A DNA stretch of 64,000 nt, from assembly GCF_019703515.2 (NCBI RefSeq), contig NC_059362.1, positions 30,544,326 through 30,608,325 of the forward strand. Direction: 5' to 3'. This DNA is from Myxocyprinus asiaticus (taxonomy: Eukaryota; Chordata; Actinopteri; Cypriniformes; Catostomidae). The translations under genes were made by a program, and so were the position numbers. The notes under the pieces are model-generated. The model did not search any database and was not told where the DNA came from. It worked only from the letters and a program-made list of their open reading frames with translations. Of this stretch, positions 56,319 to 64,000 are shown one piece after another. Position 1 is the first letter of the stretch, and every line of letters starts with the position of its first letter.

Positions 56319-57030
56319 AGGAATAGTTCACCCAAAAAATGGAAATTCTCTCATTATTCACTTAGCCTGATGCCATCCCAGATGTGTATGACTGTCTTTC
56401 TTCAGCAAAACACAAATAAAGATTTTTAGAAGAAGATACTGTAGAGCTCTGTCAGGTCTTTATAATGCAAGTAAACGGGTGACAGCACTTTAACTGTCCA
56501 AAAGTCACATTTAGTCAGCATGAAGTAATCCATGCAACTCCAGTCGATCAATGAATGTCTTCTGAAGCAAATCGATAAGTTTGTGTAAAAAATAAATAGA
56601 TAAAAAGCACTTCCTGCCAGCAGTTGACGCATCACATAGCTGTTGCTCACTTGAGAATTTAGAAGCAGCACTTAATTATAACAGAAGAATGAACGTCACG
56701 CGGGAGTTCGGTCATTTCAAACAGCATCAGAGCCCTGGACGGAAGCACCGATTTAAAGTTAAAAACGTTTTAATTATCGACTTGTTTATTACATAAACCT
56801 ATCGATTCGCTTCAGAAGACATTCACTGATTGACTGGAGTCGTGTGGCGACTTTTGGACTGTCAAAGTGCTGATACCCGTTTACTTGCATAATAAGAACC
56901 TGACAGAGCTCCATCTTTTTCTAAAAATCTTTATTTGTGTTCTGCTGAAGAAAGACAGTCATACACATCTGGGATGGCATCAGGGTAATTGAATAATGAG
57001 AGAATTTTCATTTTTGGGTGAACAGTTCTT
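56319..57030 (+). mobile_element. TTAA-flanked foldback MITE (GTTCACCC family, long form, both arms)
   Basis: TTAA (56315-56318), AGGAATAGTTCACCCAAAAA, TGCCATCCCAGATGTGTATG; right arm CATACACATCTGGGATGGCA, TTTTCATTTTTGGGTGAACA, TTAA (57031-57034). Inner pairs include AAATAAAGATTTTTAGAAG with AAAAATCTTTATTTGTG. Collinear with 32702-33348, which lacks the outermost right arm. A 20-bp duplication follows the right end (57021-57040 and 57041-57060). Confidence 0.9.
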
Positions 57031-57060
57031 TTAACACATGAACAATTCTTTTAACACATG

Positions 57061-59433
57061 ATCTTTTATCATTGCCTCCATAGCAGAATTAAGTTTATTT
57101 GCTAGAGTGAGCGAGCAAGGAAACATACTTAATATAGTACGCACTTAAAATGTTGTCCTTCTTTACTGTAGAGTTAGCAAACTTCAGTACTCTAGGGGGC
57201 GATAGTTACCTTAAAATATCTGTGCCATTAAACCAAATGTGTTATTTTGTTGTTATTTATATGTATTGCTATAAACATGTCCCAGCCTTAACTAACTGTA
57301 ACTACGTTCTCTAACTTTAACTACTGAAACAATTTCTGTGAACTGTTGCTCTGCCTTAACAGTAGTTAACCTGAAAGAGAAAATTAAATGTAGAGGAAGA
57401 TCAAGAAGTTTACGAAAATGTCTGCTATAAAGCTGAGATTGCAGTAGGCTCTTCCACTGCATTATGAATTGCATTCTGATGCATTTTCAAACACAATTAC
57501 ATGTGAAATTGAGCTTGCATAGCTGAAAGCAAAGTTGAGTGTGTTTTACTAAATAAATCAAACTTGGCCTCTTTGTTTGACAGTGACACCAGATCGAAAA
57601 GCTCTCGGTTAGAATTTGTTTCTTTATTCCAGATCTGTTTTATCTTTCATATCAGCAGTAGGAGCCATGCCTTGGTAATTTATTAACCTGCTGCGAGGGC
57701 GTGGAGGGCCGTTGATTGCTTTGCTGAGGATAAAGGTTGGATCGTCTAGCTGTGTGTTTTATGAGAGCGAATCTGTTTGTTATTACATCTTACTGTGTGG
57801 ATGTGTAGAGGCTTCGTAGGACAATTCAACCATTGTGTCTGAGGCTGCTGTGGGGGTTAAAGTTTAATCATTATTGAGACACACTGTACTGTATATTTAC
57901 AATCCACTGTTCTGGCTGAATTTGTTTGCAATTCCCAACATGAAACTCAAACAACCTGACTGCTCTCACAGTGTGGCCGTGTTTTGAGGTTTTGCTCTCG
58001 TAGGTTGTTTTGGTACTGTGCTGGTTGTCACTAGCATGAGTTTATTGGAAAGCTGGGTTGGATGGACGGTCTGTCAAAAATAGAATCCTTGTCGGGATCT
58101 TTGCTGTTACTCAAACTACAGATCGTGTTTACATACTCATGCACTCACACATACTTTCATGAGTATACTTTTCTGACTGCGAATGAATAGGATCGCATTT
58201 GACGCTGCACACTACAACTGCTTTATGACACTCTTTTAGTACAGTCAATTGCCAGTGCATGCGCAAACGATGCGCACAGCGGAGGGCTGCATGTGCGAGT
58301 CAAGAAAATCTAGGTGGTGCGTGGTCAAGCTGCACGGTTTTGCTGATGACGCAATTTTCGTCACACATAATGTGCGCAGAGCAATCCGCAACATGCACAC
58401 CCAAAGTATTTTTTGGCCTTAAGTGTGAACATTAAATTAGACATCTAAACCCCTCATTTCCTTTGCCTGGGTTGTGTGTGAATATTTGTTTGCCTACATA
58501 AAATTGCTTTTATTCCAATGTCTTCCTTCCTCACGTCACTGGAATAGTTTGTGTGTGGGTAGCTGAATATTCTGGGCTGGTCAAGCTGGCTGAACTATTG
58601 CAGGATTTGTTTACCAGGAAGTCATGAGCCTGTAAGGCAAGTCAACTCTGACCCAGGTTCAGCCTTCTCTAGTAGCGTTGCATTTTGTTGGAAAACACAA
58701 GCAATGATTCCCAAGCAGGAGTTTGTGAATCCCAGAGTGTACTGAATCAGGTTTCAGAGGGAATTTGGAAAGATTTAGCTTTGTTAAACCTATAAAACAG
58801 ACAAAAATAATATATTAAAATAGAAAAGAATTATAGATAATCATAATAGAACTAATACAATACAATTTACACAGAAATTCACTCATGGCCCATTATGTGT
58901 AACGTGTGTAAGTTTTATATATTTGTGTCAATGATTGTTGCAGAATATATGAGCTACTTGGTGAGTTTGTTTTCTGCCAGCACTATTGATATTTTTAGTG
59001 ACTCTGCTAATATTAATGATAATGCAAAGTTATAACCTATACACTTATAGGTTATGATGCTAAGTGTATAATATGAGTTAAAAGCAACACATTTCTGTTT
59101 TTTGTCAATAAAGGGGTATTTTAACTCTACTGATGTGGCTGTGGGGGTACATAAGACAAATAAAGATTGGGAAACATGGCCTTTAGAGAATAACAAGAGC
59201 GAGGGAGGGAGAGAGAGAGAGAGGAAAACCCAGGGGAGGAGGTGTGGAGTCCAGTCACCCTTGCGTGATTGCTATGCCACTGGAGGGGAGGGGCAAAGAT
59301 CAGAGAGAGAGATCAGAGAGGAGTAAGGGAGTGGTTGGGGGTTGGTTTAAGGTCATATTTCACCAATACTCTAGTTGTTTGTAATACTAAACTTGTTGTC
59401 CCACATTCAGTATGTGCTTGGTGCTCTCCTTAG
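57061..59433. other. Non-coding stretch, no gene seen
   Basis: The CpG-richer piece around 58180-58410 (TGCGCAAACGATGCGCACAG) looks like a MITE interior without clear ends. A purine-rich GGGAGAGAGAGAG run lies near 59205. No exon before 59434. Confidence 0.4.
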
Positions 59434-59533
59434 ACAACTGTCAGCCAGAGATCACGGGACTGCCTTGGTCTGAAACTCTGGAAGGTTTACCTTAGCAAAT
59501 GTGGCTGTATGCCCATGTATGTTAAAGTCCCAG
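59434..59533 (+). CDS. Weak candidate exon, phase-1 donor
   Basis: Acceptor-like GCTCTCCTTAG ends at 59433 and a strong donor CAG|GTGAGTGA begins at 59534. Only one frame is open across the 100 bp (TTVSQRSRDCLGLKLWKVYL, then SKCGCMPMYVKVP and one base), and it gives a phase-1 donor like the two other candidates. Alternatively it is a first exon starting at the ATG at 59509 (MPMYVKVP) or a 5' UTR exon. No domain recognised; the acceptor is only moderate. Confidence 0.22.
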
Positions 59534-59579
59534 GTGAGTGACTCACAACCACAGACAGACAAACACCCACGCATTCTGA

Positions 59580-60094
59580 GTGCCGTTACTTGGGATAGAC
59601 AGGAAGAGTATCAGGCGACAAATGCACAGTCCCCTTCTAAACTGGTCCTCTCAGTGGAATAAGGACACCAAGCCTCATCCTGGGGAAGAACACCTATTTT
59701 CCAGCTTGCTGCTTCAGTTAATTACTGCTCCTGGGTTTCCATACTCATGTTGGGATTTCCAGGAGTTGCAGTGGAGTTTTTTCTATCTAGCAGACAAAAG
59801 AGACACCAAGTTTTTGTCATCCTGGTTGGAAAGATATAATTTGTTTCACATAGGAATGTGGACAAGTGGAATGCATTTAGCGTCAAGTTTGGTAGTGTTA
59901 ACTACGTAGTTTTGAGTTCATTTTGTTGAGCATTTTTGGACAAGACATTTTTCATTCATGAGCCTCATGAATGTGTAAGCATAAACTGTGTCATGTAGTT
60001 CTACTTTGATCCCAGACTTGTGTGGACCAGTGAGACGCAGCTGAACTCTTGAACATTCAAATTCTCAATCCCTTTCCATGCTTTTTGAGGAGGG
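59580..60094. promoter_or_regulatory. Probable promoter and 5' leader of the 60095 exon
   Basis: This is the region upstream of the ATG at 60095. It has no recognised repeat, unlike most of the window, which fits a constrained region. No TATA box or CpG island is obvious. A weak acceptor (CTACTTTGATCCCAG, ending 60014) would also allow the downstream exon to be internal. Inferred from position only. Confidence 0.25.
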
Positions 60095-60317
60095 ATGATG
60101 AGAGAAAAGCATTCTGGGTTTTTCAGGAGGGAAAAGGACAGATCTGAAAAGCCAGCCCCTCTCTCCCGCACTCTCAGCTGGCTGAGCATGTCCTCGCTGT
60201 CACAGCAAACCCGTAAACTGTTCCGTAGCCAAAGCACGCTCCACAGACACTCCACCACTCTACATGGAATGGATGAAAATGAGGATGACTGGGTGTATGC
60301 ACCCCAGCACGACATAG
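60095..60317 (+). CDS. Probable coding first exon, 74 codons, phase-1 donor
   Basis: Two adjacent ATG codons start at 60095; G at -3 of the first. The frame encodes MMREKHSGFFRREKDRSEKP at the N-terminus, a Ser/Thr-rich basic stretch (SRTLSWLSMSSLSQQ, about 24-38; RKLFRSQSTLHRH, 40-52) and an acidic end with DENEDDWVYAPQHD (60-73). It ends one base into the next codon at the donor ATAG|GTGAGG (60318). R-x-x-S patterns (RTLS, RSQS) are good basophilic-kinase or 14-3-3 sites. There is no signal peptide or membrane segment, so a cytosolic signalling or scaffold protein is likely. I do not recognise the family. Codon use and complexity look like real coding sequence. Confidence 0.68.
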
Positions 60318-60417
60318 GTGAGGATGCATGGTGTGTAGGGTGTTCATGTGAGGATGTGTGCTCTCTCTGTCATCAGAGATCTGATATATGTTCCAGAGGT
60401 TTCCTCTGAAAGTAGTA

Positions 60418-61894
60418 GGCCTTAATGGTTCCTGTTGGACATGGATGCATATGAGGTTTAAGCATGTTTGACAGATATTGTTTTGGGCACACTGGTCATA
60501 AGAAAATAGAACTTAACCAGCAGTAAAAAATTACACTAAAAATCATTTTATTCAAACATTGAATGTAAAATGTTGGGAGAGAATTGTTCATTTAATTACT
60601 TAAAATATTATTTATTTTATTATTTATTTTATTTGCAATGTTTACTTGTGTAAGGAATAATGTATATTAGGTGTATTTTTCAATAATTAGTGTGTTCATG
60701 CACAGCAATACGCTGATAACTACCAAAAATCATCTTATTCAAAAAATCTGACCACATAAGAAACCCGCATTTACATAAGATACAAGCAGATAAGAACGCC
60801 GGTAGAGGTGTTTACATGCAGAGCGAAATCAGGGAAATGGGCAAAAATCATTGCGAGCCGATCAGTTTTTGCTTGAACTGTTTATGACTTAACACCGATA
60901 AAGAAAAACATTTAAGGCATTAGCATAACCTTATACGTTGTCGGCCTATTCATTGATGTATCGTTCATGTAAACACTCTCAATTATCGGCTGTCTGCCTA
61001 TTATTACACTGCTACTTAAATAAATATATAAAAGTTATTTATTAATATGTCAAATGTATTGATTCAAGTTCACATTTTTTAATATGTGAGAAGAAAGAGA
61101 CTGCAGAGCGATGTGAGAATCATGAAACTCACGCAGTTGTCATAGACAGTGGTCAACATTATAGTTTAGTGGTCACAATACAAAAATATTTGAATTATTA
61201 TTGCCGTAATTGTCCAGTTAGAATCTAGTAATTCGGGGAGTGTGTGATAACTTAAACTATTACATTTTTATACTTCAATTGTCAAAGGTTCATTTAAATA
61301 TTATCGTACTTTTGTATGTAGTACCAAACTGGTGATCAGATTGCTCCATGAGATGTTTGGTTTAGCAGCTCTGCATCCTGATTTCTCCATTGTGTATGGA
61401 TTTATTGTTGCTCTTGCAGGAAGTGAGGGAGTAAGTTGTTTACAAGGAAGAACAAATTAGGTCACTTTCTTTTTTATTGCAGGTTTGCTTTGTTTCAGTC
61501 TTTTACACGTCTTACTGATCAAAAGCTTGAGTGTGGTGTGTAGGGCTGGTGTGGTGAGGGGTGACCAGAGGGCTTTGAGTTGAGAAATGCAGAGAGTGTT
61601 AGAAAAACAGCTATAGGGACTCAAGAAGAGTCTGCATGAATGGGTGATGTCACCAACTGGTGGCGATGTGAATGTGAGAGCCCATGCAAACTACTTTGTG
61701 TATGTGTGTGTGTCTGTGTGAACACAAGAGGAAAGATGCCTTTATTGTGCCTGCTCTAGTCAGTTTGGCTACACACAGCTGTGCAACCCTAATCCTAAAT
61801 GTTAATAGTGCTCTTTCAATTAATGGACTGAACTGGCATTAAAATAACATCGACATTAAAGTTGAGTTGATTTAAATGTTTAAATGTTTCTAGC
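60418..61894. other. Intron-like non-coding stretch
   Basis: Downstream of the candidate donor, + strand intron if the exon is real. 60700-61010 has a CpG-bearing segment (GAACGCCGGTAGAGGTGTTT, GTTGTCGGCCTATTC, CAATTATCGGCTGTC) that looks like a MITE with TGTAAACA-type ends. No further exon seen. Confidence 0.45.
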
Positions 61895-62045
61895 ATTCTT
61901 GTAGCTCAAATGGTAGAGTATGGTGCTTGCAACGCCAATGTCCAGGGTTTGATTAGCTTGTAATGCATGAACAGATAAATTGGATACAGTAGGTACCTTG
62001 AATGCATTGAAAGTCACAATGGATTAAAGCATCTAATGCACAAAT
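61895..62045 (+). mobile_element. Decayed tRNA-derived SINE with L2-type tail
   Basis: TTGTAGCTCAAATGGTAGAG (A box), CAACGCCAATGTCCAGGGTT (B box region), then ACCTTGAATGCATTGAAAGT, CACAATGGATTAAAGCATCT and AATGCA. The tail is a decayed form of the fish L2 LINE end. Too diverged to be a functional tRNA gene. Confidence 0.7.
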
Positions 62046-62937
62046 ATAATATGTAAAGTCTTTTTTTTTTCTTATGTACTTTGCATGCATTCAAATATGA
62101 ATGCTTGTGTGACAAATGTGGGTCAGTGAAAGGTTTCAGGTTGGAAGCTTGCTGGGTGAGGCTGAAACTGATTCCTTAAAGCCGATGGAGATAACCTCAT
62201 CAGTCTCATGCATATCTCTGTATCTGGCTCTTTGTGTTGGCCTAAATGTCCAGTAGCACATGGTTTGCTTTGTAAATCAAATGGCATCTGCCACTCCTGT
62301 GTGAAAACAGAAACTTAAGCCCAGGATCTCTTTAGACTTTTAGTTTATTGGTTGACCTGTTTGAGTTTATATATGTGTGTGCATGTTTGGTTTTGGGGCA
62401 GAGCTGTAACGCTATGCTGGCTCTAAGGAGATATTCTTTCAGGACAGAGTAAAGTTACGGTAGGGGTGATGCCCCAGCAGTGTGCGATTAGTCTTTCCTC
62501 AGCTGTCACTGCTGATTCGATGTACTGCCACACTCTGTTTAGTTTGGAATGATTTTTGGCTATCAGATGTTTTGTAGAACAGATTTTCCTATTCAGTTCT
62601 GTTTCAGCGTGAGCATAGTGCTTCTCTATTAATGCCTGTTTACAACACACTGTAGTTAGAATGTCATATTCTCATCTCCATGACACAAAGCCCAACTTCT
62701 GACCTCTGCAAATACCTGGCAGATGTTACTTTGATTGTACATTTGAATGGTATGGTGTACTGAACTGTTTTGTGACACTCCCTTTTCTTTCTAAGCAGTG
62801 ACAGCATATCCTAGGTGTGATATGCTACTCCATTTAAAAGCGTTTTGAACAGCACTTTCCTAATTATTTTATATTGATTATGCATGTTGTGTTTATGATC
62901 TCATATTCATTGAGAGAATAACTTATTATTTGTACTT
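62046..62937. other. Non-coding stretch, no gene seen
   Basis: Nothing recognised; a 75-codon minus frame at 62650-62423 has no domain. Confidence 0.4.
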
Positions 62938-62992
62938 GAGAGTGAGTAAATGTTATCAGAATTAAAATGTATGTGTGAACTATTCCTTTAAG
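62938..62992 (-). mobile_element. Right-arm fragment of a GTTCACCC-family MITE
   Basis: GAGAGTGAGTAAATGTTATC, AGAATTAAAATGTATG, TGTGAACTATTCC and TTAA give the right arm only. Confidence 0.6.
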
Positions 62993-63935
62993 TGAACCAC
63001 AAAAAAAAAAAATTGAAAACGAAAAATTGTAGCACCCAAAATAGCTGCTTCATCCAACATGTATACACGTTGCTTCAATAGACAGGTGACTCGCAACATG
63101 TGTTTAACCTGGTGTATTTCTCGTCCTTTTTTCAAATATTCGATTACACATTGTGTCGTACGCTTGGACAGACAGATGAAGACTGTATCTTGACTACACA
63201 AAAACCCGCTATAGCTCCATTATAACTGCGCATGTAAACACATTGAATGTCTGTCCTTGCTGTGACTGATAATGTGTGTTTTCTGATCGCCTTCTGCATC
63301 TAGCCTTATGCATGCATCTTGCATTTAAACTGCATATGTGTGCAGACACACGCAAACACGTGCGCACCCAGTGTTTTCCCTGGGGCACAGTAGGAAAATC
63401 ACTTCTTTCCCAGAGAAGGAAACAATGCTGGAAAATTCTCCAAAAGCCCCTAAATTTAAAATCTATTAAAAAAAAAAAACTGATGTTAACGATTGTACAT
63501 GCTCCTAAATTTAAAACCTGTATTTATTGTTTTGGCACCTACATGGGTGCATGCAAGCCTAATTAAACTACCCTAACTGCTTCTCCTGTGCTCTTTATTT
63601 AAATGCATCCTATAATTTTGGGCTGTCAGGCTCTTGTAGTAGACCCATAATTTGGAGTGCGGGTTGACTGGTGACAGGATGTTTTTGACGGTTGCTGTAG
63701 CAATGAATTGACCGATTGTGTGGCAGGCCGATTCTTCCTGGGACAGACTCACATGCCTGCTGGAGACAGATGTTCCTCAGTCCCTCAGACAATCTTGGAG
63801 ACATAGTCCATCTTTTTGCCTGTAAATAGCTATAGCTAATAGCTTTCAAAGATGGGCGCCAGTGGACTGACTTGCTAGAAAGACTTTGATTGAACTCAGA
63901 ATCAATACTGAATGTTTTGAGAATCGATTCAGAAT
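62993..63935. other. Non-coding stretch, no gene seen
   Basis: It carries a poly(A) run near 63001. A CpG-containing block at 63115-63245 ends GCGCATGTAAACACATTG, like MITE ends elsewhere. No exon. Confidence 0.35.
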
Positions 63936-64000
63936 TGTAGGGCTTTACAGGTTGTTTAGATCAGTGTTACTATCAGAAATCATTAATAATTATTTCTGTA
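63936..64000. mobile_element. Start of a second LTR-like copy, cut by the window end
   Basis: TGTAGGGCTTTACAGGTTGT onward is identical to 15049-15113 at 63 of 65 positions, same orientation. The preceding GAAT would be its 4-bp duplication. It may be another solo LTR or the left LTR of a longer provirus beyond the window. Confidence 0.7.

Overview
The window looks like vertebrate nuclear DNA from a teleost, most likely a cyprinid (carp, goldfish or danio relatives). It is AT-rich and gene-poor, packed with CA/TA microsatellites and dominated by fish-type interspersed repeats: an L1-like LINE, L2/CR1-like 3' ends, Tc1 relics, several hAT elements, TTAA-flanked foldback MITEs that begin with GGGATAGTTCACCC, tRNA-derived SINEs and a DIRS-type retrotransposon. 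There is no bacterial-style operon, rRNA gene, CRISPR array or intact transposase. Identifications come from sequence patterns; no database search was possible.

Protein-coding content is sparse and lies on the + strand. The best exon is 60095-60317, 74 codons with a phase-1 donor. A second possible first exon is 36185-36242, 19 codons, also phase 1. A weaker candidate is 59434-59533, again phase 1. A polypyrimidine tract ending in CAG directly followed by GTAAGT at 38501-38508 looks like a recursive (ratchet) splice site. The simplest reading is that much of the window lies in the 5' part or long introns of one + strand gene with alternative promoters. I do not recognise the protein, and its downstream exons are outside the window.

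Layout. 1-3033: decayed minus-strand L1-like LINE with both ORFs recognisable and the reverse transcriptase region deleted. 4873-6612: hAT element with an exact 8-bp duplication and a nested solo LTR. 7470-7672: L2-like tail. 13843-14345: Tc1 relic. 15049-17120: a 2.07-kb LTR-like element with a 4-bp duplication; a near-identical second copy begins at 63936 and leaves the window. 20681-21800: a MITE carrying a SINE with 16-bp target duplications. 22.6-24.1 kb: clustered element ends and two adjacent TTAA MITEs. 25.8-29.7 kb: hAT-like and L2 fragments, a tandem satellite, a DIRS remnant and a second SINE. 30.3-39.9 kb: three copies of a GGATGCACCGAT hAT family, one nested in a MITE that is itself nested in another hAT (33418-35371). 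36-38.6 kb: candidate first exon, a MITE, a SINE and the recursive splice site. 40-48.3 kb: LINE-like fragment, telomere-like repeat, nested TTAA MITEs and a cluster of three Tc1-type elements. 49-57 kb: microsatellites, a foldback MITE, an intact-ended hAT and another TTAA MITE. 59-60.4 kb: candidate exons.

No cooperating gene system was found. The notable content is probable alternative first exons, a candidate recursive splice site, and a well-preserved stratigraphy of nested transposons whose target-site duplications can be read directly.
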